Of a stretch of 64,000 nucleotides of DNA, positions 24,836 to 35,045 are shown one piece after another. How positions within the stretch are numbered: position 1 is the stretch's first letter; the number at the start of each line of letters is the position of its first letter. This DNA comes from Daphnia carinata (lineage: Eukaryota > Arthropoda > Branchiopoda > Diplostraca > Daphniidae). Both the position numbers and the translations under genes were made by a program. Location: positions 9,276,679-9,340,678 of the forward strand of contig NC_081337.1 of NCBI RefSeq assembly GCF_022539665.2. Reading direction: 5' to 3'. The notes below the pieces were generated by a model, which was not told the DNA's origin, did no database searches, and saw only the letters and a list, made by a program, of their open reading frames with translations.

Positions 24836-25925
24836 TTATAGTTTCGACCGGCGCGTGAACCATCTTAACATAGCCTCCATTGTTTCTTCAGAATTTTGAC
24901 ATTCAGCTAATTTTGCACATTCCGCCGCATTGACTTTGTGAAGTAGCTCGCGATCAATGTTACGGCAAAGTTGCTTCCCGTGTATCATGGACTGTGGTTT
25001 AGAAAAAGCGCATTTTTTAGATAAAATCACTTTATATGTCCATGTTTTATCATATAACCTTGGACGGAAGCTGAGAAATTTCTTTTAGCTTCGACCATAT
25101 TATTGCTTCTGCTTCAGCAGCAGGAAAAACTTTCGTGATCAAACCGGTTTTTTCAGCTTCGACGGCTGTCATTTTTTGGCCGAATAATAGTACTTCTGAC
25201 GCCTTTAATGATCCCATAATGCGGGGGAAAGTGAGAGAGGAGCAACCTTCTGGACAGAGACCGAGCTGAGTAAATGGTGTATGTAACCACACCTATTTTA
25301 TAATTGTTTTCTTTTTCAATGGTATTATTGACTTCCAAATTTCATTCATCAAATATACCTTTTCACTGGCATATACAGCATCCATCAAGGCAAGCGTTGT
25401 GACAGCAATTCCAACAGCAGGACCATTGAGGACAGCAACAATTGGCTTGGGGAAATCAATCAGAGTGTCCACAAAATTTCTCAACAAAGAAAATGTCCAA
25501 TTTTCAATACTTGTTAAATTGAATTGATTCTTTTCTCTCTTACTGCACCATAGTTAGCCCTTTTTGAGCATCTGCCTCTGTTGATGAGAGATCAGAGACT
25601 TTGCCCAGAAGCACTCCAAAATCATTACCACTGGAATAAAAATCTCCTGTTCCGGTAATGGCAACAATTGATATATGTGGGCTTTTTTCAGCTTCTTGGA
25701 GGGCACTGGTAATCCCTGCATACTTCATATTCAAGTAGTGACAGTGAAATGAAAAAGTTAAAAAAAACTTGGGAAATAATTTTTTTAACATGATACCATT
25801 GAAGGCGTTAAGGCATTTTTTCGCTTAGGGGCGTTCAACTGAAGGACCATTAATTTTTCTTCAATTTTGACATTCAACCCAGGGTATTGAACAGTTTGGT
25901 TTTCTTGATTTGGAGTTGCCATCAT
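24836..25925 (-). CDS. ECI2: Enoyl-CoA delta isomerase 2, peroxisomal
   Basis: Five exons (25925-25797, 25722-25544, 25479-25359, 25292-25059, 24991-24836) give 272 residues. The protein belongs to the crotonase fold. It moves 3-cis or 3-trans double bonds to the 2-trans position so that unsaturated fatty acids can pass through beta-oxidation. Motifs are [14 protein letters not shown] (oxyanion hole), [16 protein letters not shown] and [20 protein letters not shown], which holds the glutamate expected as catalytic base. The C-terminus RRSKL is a canonical PTS1 peroxisomal signal. The animal ECI2 N-terminal acyl-CoA-binding domain is absent, and no mitochondrial presequence is obvious, so a purely peroxisomal form is likely. 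It works in the same pathway as ACOX1 at 51.4-54.5 kb. Confidence 0.88.
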
Positions 25926-26277
25926 CGTTACCCTTATGCTCGCCAATTTGAAATAGCTTTTCTCAAACTTTAATGAAACCCTTGCTTCACATCAACTACG
26001 CGTTAACACGTTATCAAAAAAATTTTGCTTTAGCATGCAATCAGCTTGTTTAGGTCAATTTGTTTGATTTGTTTATCACATAGTGGTGTAAGACATACAC
26101 ATGTTTCAGCGTAACAGGCCATCTATGATCTGAAATTACAAATGAAACGAAAGCAGAATGCCACAAACATGTAACCAACCAAATTGAACTATCTTGACAA
26201 GCAACTGAAGGCGGAACACATTGCAAAAAGTTCTTTGTCGTGAAGTTCTAGAAGATTTCATTACGGTTGCCAGGCTC
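25926..26277. other. Divergent spacer between ECI2 and the small gene at 26278
   Basis: 352 bp of AT-rich sequence between two head-to-head starts. It probably contains both promoters. No motif was firmly identified. Confidence 0.3.
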
Positions 26278-26767
26278 ATGTACCACAATGTTGTTATTAT
26301 TTTTCCCGCGTTTTGGCTATCACGTTGGGGACTTAATCATCCAGGAAAAAAGCATGGTCTGTAAAGTATTCAAAGCAATGGTTTGTGTTTTTTATTATGT
26401 GAGATAAGCTTTTTCGGTTGTCTGTTTATGTTCTTGTTTTAACTCACATTATATATGTAGGTCTCTTAGTAGATTTAATTATTTTTGTAGGGCATGGCAA
26501 TTTAGTTCTTGAGAAAGGACAATGGTTGATTCTTGGGCACCCATGTCACTCTTTATTAGTGAGTGATCCAACATTTATACTAGTATGCCTAATAGCAGCA
26601 TATCGTCAACAACTTATTATTTTCAGCAAGATTGGTGGCAGTGAGCATGGTAAGTTAAAACTATGACATAAAACATAGACACATAAGGTTTTATTTAGAC
26701 ATTTCCAGTGAAGTTGCAGGGAGGAGAAACAATACTGTGGATTTGCCAGTATGATTATTGCGGTTGA
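26278..26767 (+). CDS. Small spliced gene, unidentified (98 residues)
   Basis: Exons 26278-26356, 26491-26649 and 26709-26767 join in phase and end at TGA 26767. The predicted product starts MYHNVVIIFPAFWL and has a hydrophobic middle (FILVCLIAAYRQQLIIF). It ends GGETILWICQYDYCG. I do not recognise the family. Support comes from consistent splice phases at both introns and an open second exon. Against it, exon 1 also reads through in another frame and the protein has no known motif. Its stop lies four bases from the stop of the SEFIR gene on the other strand. It may be a small membrane or mitochondrial protein, or a non-coding transcript. Confidence 0.35.
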
Positions 26768-26770
26768 ATC

Positions 26771-28706
26771 TCAGACATAGTCCTGATCCGCCAAATTCCT
26801 AATATGTTGTTCAAGAAGGTCAAGATCTTGTGGCATTACAAAGTTAGTGAATGGATTTCCAAATTTTCTAAAGAGAACACATTCAACCTTGGAATCATGT
26901 TGAAACCTGTGTCAAATCAATTTTAATCAAGTGACTTAATTACTAGTGCTAATAGGTTATTTTACCAAACAATAAGGATTCTTTGATAAGCAGATGATGA
27001 TGCAATTGATTGTAGTTGCTGTAATGCAAAGGGAAAATAGTAAGTTTCACTAAATTCTCTTTGATTGAAAACATCTCCTTCAAGAAAAGGTGCGATGACG
27101 ATGATGTATTTTTCTTCTTCATTCAGGCGTGAAAGAAACCAGCTTATACCTTCATGGGCCACACTCTCCCACTGGTGTTCATCCGTATGATCGTCGATCT
27201 GTTTGAGGTATGTTATTAGAACCGATAGAATCTTGCATACGACATTTGAAATTCAACCTCGCACGATGGTAGTCTCGCATGCAAAGCGTCTTTCAACATC
27301 TTGACAGAACTTCGGAGTCGCTCGTCATTAGAATGAAGGAGAAATATTGCCACTGATGACATTTGCCTATGTTTAATTCTGTTGCTGCATTTCCCTTTCT
27401 TTGCTTTGTTGTGTTTCTTTAGAAAAATGACGGTCGCAGTCAAGCAGCTCAACAATAAAACGGTTACCGATCCAGTGACAACTACTTTCTGGTAATCTCC
27501 TCTATGAGAAACTTAAAACAGATTACATTAAGTATTTTGTATGATTATACTTATTGCTAATTCGTGATTTTTTAAATTACAGGTAATTCGGGTCGTGTTA
27601 CTTGATCTTGTACATGGAAGATTAGTCGACGAAAAAGGATATATGCATCTGACATCGACGGGGGTAACCTGTTTGAAGCAAAGAAAGCTAAATCAAAGTA
27701 AGTGTGCTAAATAACTATTTATTACTTCTACGCAGTAATTTCCCTCCGTTAGGTTACTAAGAGTAAGTGATTTCCCGGAAGTGCTCTATGACAAGTAAGG
27801 CAGTTATGAGAAAAGCAAAGTTAACTATTAAAATAGCGCTGAAAAATACCACAGTGATGGGTTTTGTTTTAGGCATAACAGGTAGCTGGTCGCAATGTGT
27901 AATGGAATCGTCAACAGCGTGTATTTCAATATCAAACATACTGAAATTGTAGCCATCGCTATGACTGTTGTCCAACTGAATGAAGAGGTCACTAATAGGA
28001 AACCGATATGTCAATTTATAGAATTTACCTTTACTCAGGTTCAGGCAATACTTAAACCCTTGTTGCTGGAGGGTTATTGTAGGCCTCCACATTTCGACGT
28101 CCATTTCCGTCAATTCCGTTTCGAGATAAAAAGGCATTTCAAAGCTGCATATCGGTAGGCTAACGGTCAATTTATTACGGTAAACAGCCAAACAGTAGCT
28201 TCCGCTGTAGACGTACTCGAAGATTACTTGAATATTTTTCTGTGGAAGTGAAACGTAAATCAAAATTGAGATTATATATTCGCAGTTTAGTTTACTTGAG
28301 GTGATGCGTGTGAGGTTTCACATAGAGTAGAATATTGTCGACTAAATTCGTTCCACTGACATCGGCCGTCATCCGCAGTTGGATAAAGGAAAAAAAAGAA
28401 TAATGAATCTATTTCAGGGAATTCGTTTTCACAAATTAGTTCCATTGTAAGTGTATGGCCTTCAAGCTGTGGGACTGTATTACAAGAAGGGATGCCCCAT
28501 CTCTGCCGACTAGCGCCTACCAGCTATAATATTACGCCAGACAGAGAATTATGTTACAGCAACTTGCGAACTTTCAATGTAATTGAATGAAGTTATATGC
28601 GAGGACAGTCACATTTTACCTGGAATGCACACAACACAATAGTAACGAAATTTATGGAACTCATTTAACGTAGCTTGCGAACTACACTGGTGTTCCGGGA
28701 GTTTTT
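26771..28706 (-). CDS. SEFIR-domain, IL-17-receptor-like single-pass receptor (5' exon unresolved)
   Basis: Exons were joined from about 28706 down to the stop at 26771. The extracellular part is cysteine-rich (CVVC, IPSCNTVPQLEGH, KYCLNLSKGKFYKL, CIYPFSSTNLPC). A membrane span follows (VVVTGSVTVLLLSCLTATVIF) and then a basic stop-transfer KKHNKAKKGK. The cytoplasmic part has MSSVAIFLLHSNDERLRSSV, WFLSRLNEEEKYIIVIAPF and RILIVWFQHDSKVECVL, the order expected of a SEFIR domain as in IL-17 receptors and Act1. Such receptors signal by SEFIR-SEFIR contact with an adaptor. The signal peptide exon was not found; it should lie upstream of 28706. A hydrophobic stretch at 27770-27850 is intronic in this model. 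Confidence 0.6.
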
Positions 28707-29218
28707 CTCGTCAGTTAAAATACTGAATTCGTTTTCCTCAACAGTTTTATATTATCTCGCAACCCCTAAGAAACCGAGATAAGATACGACACACGGGCAG
28801 ATAAGAGTGTTTGTCACGTATAATATTCGATTAAAATTGTGAATCGATATCTGTTTAATAAGGAAATATATTTTTTTTCTCTCTATTTTTTTAGATGACA
28901 GCGGCTCGGTACATATATCTGTTGACTAAAGAAAAAAAACATAACATGAGCAACGATAACAAATCGCAAGGACACAAATAATTGTCTCTAGCCGCAACTT
29001 GCCAATCAACAAATAAATAGAGGCCCTGCAAATAGAAAACCAGGAATGGTAAGAATAAAGAAACGGCCTCTCTTTCTCCTATACGCAGCAAACTCTTCCC
29101 ACAGAACAGTTTTGATCTCCTAAGTGTGCGGCTTACGGAGTGCACTACTAAGTGTCGTAATCCATTCAACGTTTTGCGGTTGCTATGCGTTACATCGCTG
29201 CTCTTCAATCCTCTGGGT
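28707..29218. other. Spacer upstream of the SEFIR gene and 3' flank of the helicase-linker paralog
   Basis: A minus-strand open frame of 133 codons covers 28891-29292 and includes two hydrophobic stretches. It has no clear start context and overlaps the 3' end of the next gene. The missing signal-peptide exon of the SEFIR gene is expected here or just upstream. Confidence 0.3.
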
Positions 29219-31015
29219 TCAGTAGGAGCATGGACTGTGTATGAATATTCCGAATCGTCTCTCAGTGTCAAAAGTTTGCATTTTTCCGTCATTTCTTACC
29301 CTTTTCACGCTCTGTCCATATAGATTGCTGACAGAATGCTTTAATCTGGAAATTCCCTCCTTTAAGGCAAGGTTAGCTCTGTTGCTGGCTGTAAATTGTT
29401 TTTCTTGATCTGGAGGAATGCAGGATAGGTAAGTGAAGTGACCATTATACATGTATTGTAAATTTTGTCTTTCTTACCTTTGTTTCTATTCCTGCTGAAG
29501 GTTGGTATATGTCGAAGCGACCCTGACCCATCGGTACTTTCGTTGGATGGAATTCTTGCTACTCGTTTAAGACGTGGTTTGAAAGAAAGGCTGTGAGTGG
29601 CATTCGCATCAGTAGCGACTAACTCATTCTCTCGTTTTGAGAGCTCTCCCTCAAAAGACGAAGTAGGTTGACTTTTGAAGACATTTTTGCTTCTTGACTG
29701 TCTTGCAGGAATCGCGCGGGATCTAAAGGACGATTTTAAGGAATCCTTTTTTTGGATCTTGCGCAAGTTTTCGCCAACAATGAGGTCGGCCGTCAACTTA
29801 TCACCGCGAGATACGGATGTCGTTTTTGCCTGAAACGGTAAATCTTTTTAATAAGGAAATTAAGCTCTTCTCGATACGACATACCTTTACATTGGGTGGC
29901 AGTGAAACGGGTGGTTTCTGTATTAGCAAATAATTCTGGCGTTTATTGCCAATGGCGCGAACGGTTACCTCTCCGGTAACCGGAGTAGTGCTCGAAGAAT
30001 TCTTGTCATGTGCTGTTTTTACAGATGCACAGTAACTTCCCAGATCCTGTTCTTCTTGGAGCTTCTTTCTCATAGAATGCTCTTTATTAATTTTTTTGGA
30101 AGATTTAGCACTGCTTGCTCGTTGTCTGCGGGAAATGGCTTGCGGAATTGTGGGTTTTGTTAATTTGCCTTTAGGCTTGAAACGGTCAGATGCAAGAAGA
30201 GCTTTCAGTTTTTCCTCCTCGTTTCCAGTTGTCCGGGTCGATTGGTTTTCTTTCTCTGCCACAGTGGTGCCTTGGCAGGTTGCTAATGTCGCCAGTGCTG
30301 GTAACTCTGATACAACGCCTTCGACACCGTCTGATGCCTGTGGCAGACTTTTATCCACCATGTGAGATTTTTCCTTTGTTTCCGCTGTACATTGCATAGC
30401 AATAGCTATACCCAAATCTGGTTTGTTTGAGAATTCCATTTCTTCCTCGTCGGAGCTCAAAGTAATCTCCTCAACTTGGCACAGCTTAAATTGCGTGAGG
30501 GAGTTAATTTGTGCCGTATGGCTGCTCGTAGAAGAAATTGTCGATTTGAGCACACGATTTCCTTCTGGTGTGCTTACAGATTTTTCGACAACAAATTCCG
30601 ATGATGTTATGGCGGAATTCATTGTGTGTAAATTTTCACTGAAGTTGTTCAGATTGTAGTCCAATCTCTCATTACTGCAGTCAAAGTCGTCTTCGGAATC
30701 AGAAAGTTGAAGAAGACGTTTGGTCCCTTTCACTCGTCTTTTGCGATGGTTTTTCCTTGTACGAATGTCATTCGTATTTTCAACTTCACAATCTGAATAG
30801 ACCCTGAAAACGCGTGGTTTTCGTGGTCCTGGTATTTCGAACTTTCCCGATGGTGTCAATTGAAGTCTATCCAAGATAACTAAACATTGTGCGTTTAGTT
30901 TTGGATCTTCGTATCTATTGGCTGATGCCATTCGTGCAATTTTTCCACTGTATGGTGTAGGTTGCAACGCCAGCTTTGGTCCGAAACACGAATTCAAGAA
31001 GCATTCTCCTTCCAT
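29219..31015 (-). CDS. Truncated paralog of the FHA-helicase linker region (no FHA, no helicase)
   Basis: Three exons (31015-29885, 29829-29478, 29409-29219) encode 557 residues. The protein aligns piecewise with the linker of the large helicase gene on the other strand. Pairs are KRRVKGTKRLLQLSDSEDD with KKRIKGKRRVLRCISDSDS, and KFVVEK-like blocks with each other. SDRFKPKGKLTKP pairs with SGRFTPKGKTTLP, and SRGDKLTADLIVGE pairs with SRGDMFLKDLVGE. RLKRVARIPS pairs with PQKRVARRTS. Both introns fall at the same residues as introns 7 and 8 of the large gene. The frame stops just where the large gene enters its conserved DYTALTHDILYRICCWN block. The product is acidic and serine-rich with basic patches, probably nuclear. 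It may be a functional adaptor or a decaying duplicate. A splice acceptor at about 31028 implies an upstream 5' UTR exon. Confidence 0.65.
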
Positions 31016-32601
31016 TTGCGATAAAACTGGGAAAAAGGAAATAAATTAAGATCATTTTAAAAAACACGACCGTGGACACCGCCAAGACAAACAACATTTC
31101 ATGTGCTAGATGGCGTTTGGAAACAGTATACAACTAACGGTTCAACTCAACACTAGATGGCGACCTGAGAAACTTTTTTGCGATTTTTTTTTTTTTTTTT
31201 TTTCCGTACTTTCATTTGACAGTTTGCATTTCTTATTCGACACGGCTACATGCACCAACTGCAAGAAACTGAAGGGTATGTAACTGGTTTTGAATATGGA
31301 TTGATTCGGTCATAACCTAACTTATTTCTGAATTTTGGTGAAATCTCTTGTAGCTAGATTGGGTGATAGCATTCCCTCCTTTTAATGTTGACATTGCACT
31401 TCTTTGTTTTGTTTTTTTTCAGATTTTCCATCTGCTTATTTTTACAGAATGTTGTCTTTTAAATCCGAAGGTCATGTTCCCTTTTTTTTTTTTCTCTAGC
31501 TCTTCTAAATTGAAGGACTGTTTCTGAGGCTTGTTTCTTAAGATCGGTGAAATTCAGACACAACTGTTGCTCTCTGCACTCGCAAATCTGCTACGGGACG
31601 CCGATGGGAATTTTCTCAGCTTTGCTCCGAATAGAATAGCATGGAAAATTGCGTAGTTGTCGTTATGAAGTTTAAAAACTATACGTTTCCTACCTGATCA
31701 GCAGAATGCGTGCCCAAGTTGTAAGTTAGCAATCGCCTTTAGGTATGTTAATGGCCAACACCAATTCAGTGAACGATTTTGGAATTTTTACATAGTTTGG
31801 GCAGTACCAATATTTGGAATTGGGAAAATGTACATTGCTGAACTCAGTCACTATGTAGTAAGGAAATACTGTTGCGAAGCTAATCTATCACACGGAAATG
31901 TTACAATGAATTTAAATATTTCCAAGGTTGGATGTATTTAAATATTTAACACTTCCGCGAATATTTCGCTAAGGAACAATAATTTCCCTTTCCATTGTGA
32001 GAAAGTGCAAGGTCAGTTGTTAATTTTCTGGAAGCATGTTAACAATATAATTGAATTTAAACGTTAGTGATAGGGATTAACAAAGATATATCATGCTCTG
32101 CATTTACAGTTTCTGCTACATCAAGTGAGTTTAGAAACGAAAAATCAAGAACTTTTACGCATGATGCGAGTTGACAAATTCGGTAACATCAGCCAGAGTC
32201 CACATTAAAAGTATGTTATTAAAAGCGTAAAACTTTCTCACATTTACCCATAGATTTTGTCAGTCGTTAATTTTGAAGACTATTCACGAAAATACAAAGG
32301 GAACAACTTGAAACATTTACCCGTTTAATATTCATCAAAAGGGATTACATAATATTTTGAAAACAAGAATTGAAGAAATATAATATTACCTTTTATTCTT
32401 GTTTGGAATGCAACGATGAACTGGCAACATACCAATAAGAGAAAACCAATTCTGGATTTTGATCACGAATTCTTTGCACTTTATTCGTACAACTGTCCTG
32501 GTTAAGGACCACGTTTAGTAACGAAGTAACAAACACAACGAAATAGCCAACACAAAACATCGTGACCGTTGAAAGAATACAGTTAAAAGTGGGAACTTAC
32601 C
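31016..32601. other. Probable 5' intron or spacer upstream of the linker paralog
   Basis: There are no coding exons. A poly-T run lies at 31183-31203, and two CTAGATGGCG motifs lie at 31106-31160. If the promoter at 32.65 kb drives the minus-strand gene at 31015, this whole stretch is its first intron. Confidence 0.35.
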
Positions 32602-32684
32602 TACTCTTGCAGTGGAGAAAACGACTGGTGGCTGGAGCCCCCCAACACTGAATGCAATCTGATGCCTGGTGAGGGATTTTTATA
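32602..32684 (-). promoter_or_regulatory. Core promoter and non-coding first exon, minus strand
   Basis: Read on the minus strand there is a TATA box CTATAAAAATC (32677-32685), an arthropod initiator TTCAGTG with A+1 near 32649, and an exon. The exon ends at 32602 with CAAGAGTAG followed by the donor GTAAGTTCC. The 48-bp exon has no ATG, so it would be 5' UTR. The nearest downstream coding exon on this strand starts at 31028. Confidence 0.55.
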
Positions 32685-32811
32685 GGTGGCAGCAAACAGC
32701 CGCTGGTGTGATGAAAATGCCGAGCCGAGTCTGCGTCTTTCTTTGTGATTGGTAGTACATTTCCATACAAGATCCCCACGGAAACAAGATTTTCTTTCCA
32801 AGATGCCTCGG

Positions 32812-33167
32812 ACCAATCACAGTCGCAAAAAAGAAACATTGCCTTATAAGGATAGAAATGCTCGTGGTATTGGGAAATATTGGGAACAGTGCCTGAAGGT
32901 CAATAACTAGCCGTCCGTCGGCAATGCCTCTGAGGATCAAAGTTCTGCATACTTCCAGAACTTTACTGCGCTTGGTGATACAGCAACCAATCAGAATCGC
33001 AAGAAAGAAATATTGCCATATATGGAGACATTACGCCAGCGGCAAAGACAGACAATGACCTAGATCTCCGAGGCCATCTACCGGACGTGCCCAATGGAGA
33101 GCCAAGGGTTGCTTAAACATAATGGCAACCAATCACAGTCATAAAACACAAACTTCACCTTATATGG
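32812..33167. promoter_or_regulatory. Three CCAAT-CArG cassettes (putative NF-Y/SRF control region)
   Basis: Three copies of ACCAATCA are each followed by a perfect CArG box CC(A/T)6GG. CCAAT starts lie at 32813, 32987 and 33129. CArG boxes are CCTTATAAGG at 32842, CCATATATGG at 33016 and CCTTATATGG at 33158. The start-to-start spacing is 29 bp in every cassette. CArG boxes bind serum response factor (MADS family) and CCAAT binds NF-Y. The array lies 190-510 bp upstream of the minus-strand initiator at 32649. Confidence 0.65.
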
Positions 33168-34564
33168 GCAAAAAATTTTCAGTTGCTCAGTTACTTAGAA
33201 AATACCTGAACCTGATCCTCTTAATATTGTTTGGCCCCACAAGAGATATTCACTTTTTCCAGCTAACTTTTTAGCTTTTTGATAAATGTTTTCCCTAAGG
33301 ATTATTAGATGTCATATAAACAGGTTTTTCAGTAGCCTGGTAAAATATTTTTCTTTTTTGTGGCAACTTTACGGTCTCGCAACGGATTCCTAAGAACATT
33401 GACAAAGAAAAAAGACCAGCAATTCCAATAGATGTCGCCTCTGTACAATGTTGGATTTATTATCGGTGGGAGGCGATGAATCAATGAGGACTTACAATGC
33501 AACAAACACTTGATATTGATACTTAGGTTGGGGATATTATACGTTTACCTGTTGTAGTTGTATTCCCACCATTGATGATCAACAACAACGAAAATTAAAA
33601 CAAATTATGACGTTAGTAGTTCGGTCTTAGTTTTCTAGTCATGTAAGTGGTTTGGTTGTGCCGGGTTGTGAGGCTCTTGTAGCGATCCGCCCCGCGTCAA
33701 TCGTTTTCGATGATCTATCGGGTCATTTTGGTTTTCGGTGCATAATTCTGTTCCGACCCAGAAATATGACGTTTGTTCAAAATTCGTGTGGCAATTTAGA
33801 ATTTTTTAACTTTTAGAAATAAAAAGTTAAGAAGTAATGCAAAAATTCCAGCTTTCCTTTAGAGTAAAAATGGTTAGAGTAAAAATGATTTGATGACTGT
33901 ATTTCTCAGTTTTTGAAAAGGATGAAAAAAATAGAGACACAGTACTAGGATGTAGGATTGACAGTCAACATTATCAACATTGCTATACCCCAAAGACCAA
34001 ACATGATTTAACTAATGGCTACTGTAATAAACAAAGTAGGCGAAGATTATTAAATTTGAATGTTAAATGTTTCTAATGTTATATAAATGCAAAAATGTTT
34101 AATGCATGTGTATTAGTAGTTGATTGCATTAGGAGTTTTTAAGCTGCAATTTTTCAAAATAGTGACAGATTGTACAATTTGCACTCGTAGAAGACAGCAC
34201 ACCGAACCGATCGGTTATTGAAGACGGAACCAGTTTGGCCATATTTCGGGTAAATCAGATCGGTTTAGCCGATTACGGTCAATCGGGGCTGCTCCGTAGT
34301 CTCTTCTTTGTTTCGTTTTGTATTTACATTTGACAACATTGCAAACCCTCATCTGGAATAGAAGCAGACATCTCTTGTTGGAGACTAAGTTGGCAAGTAG
34401 TTCAGTTACTTCAATTAAGTTACAGCAGTGCCTTTAAACTTAAAACAAAACAAAAAGTTTTGTTTCAATTATTACTGACATTGGCCAGTGAGAGTAGCGC
34501 AAAATATTTGGTTTTATCCGAAAACTTCTAAACTTTCTCCATATGCTGGAAAGCGATACAAAAT
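33168..34564. other. Intergenic region upstream of CHCHD7
   Basis: No gene was seen. A stretch at 34195-34300 rich in CGATCGGTT / ATCGGTTTAGCCG motifs resembles the subterminal sequence of the two hAT elements and may be a degraded relative. Confidence 0.3.
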
Positions 34565-35045
34565 ATGGAGGAACACAAAATAAGTGAGCTTGAGCGAAGC
34601 AGTCAAAGACGTATAAAAAATCGACAAGCCACTGAATTCAATAACGATGCAAATAACCCCTGTTCAAAAGTTTGACACATTAATAAAGTGTACTGTACTC
34701 AAAGTTGTAAAATTGCCTGGGATCACAGGAACACAAGATGGCGAATGAATGTTCAACAAACAACTTCCAAGATAGAGAGAAATGCAAAGCCTATTTTGCA
34801 AATTATCGAGCTTGCATGGAATTCTGGGTATGTGAGTAGCTGCAGTTCTTGATAGTAATCAGCATACAACTCAAGTTATTTAAACTATGATAGATTTGTT
34901 CCCACTTTTTACACTAACAGTTTACATTTTCTAGACCAACATTAAAGCTGAAAGAAGAAGAGAACGAATCCGTCCATTATTGCCTCCACCTGAAGAAAGG
35001 GAGCAAATTCTTCAACATGCACGAAGCAAAGCCAAGCTTTCATAG
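34565..35045 (+). CDS. CHCHD7: CHCH domain protein CHCHD7 / COX23
   Basis: Exons 34565-34669, 34729-34827 and 34935-35045 encode 104 residues, near the 85 of human CHCHD7 plus a longer N-terminus. The twin CX9C motifs are C-SKEHKMANE-C and C-KAYFANYRA-C. The second is followed by MEFW and the tail IRPLLPPPEEREQILQHA, matching the vertebrate pattern FW...KPFMPTAAERDEIL. COX23-type proteins are small intermembrane-space proteins imported by the MIA40 relay and needed for cytochrome c oxidase assembly. The first cysteine lies at the very end of exon 1, so a model starting in exon 2 would miss it. Confidence 0.85.

Noticed and set aside
27760-27850. Second transmembrane segment in the SEFIR receptor
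   Set aside because: It disappears when the phase-consistent donor after KPITV is used. The membrane span encoded by the next exon leads directly into the SEFIR domain.
28891-29292. Minus-strand 133-codon frame with two hydrophobic stretches
   Set aside because: It overlaps the end of the linker paralog, lacks a start context, and is explained as an off-frame read-through.
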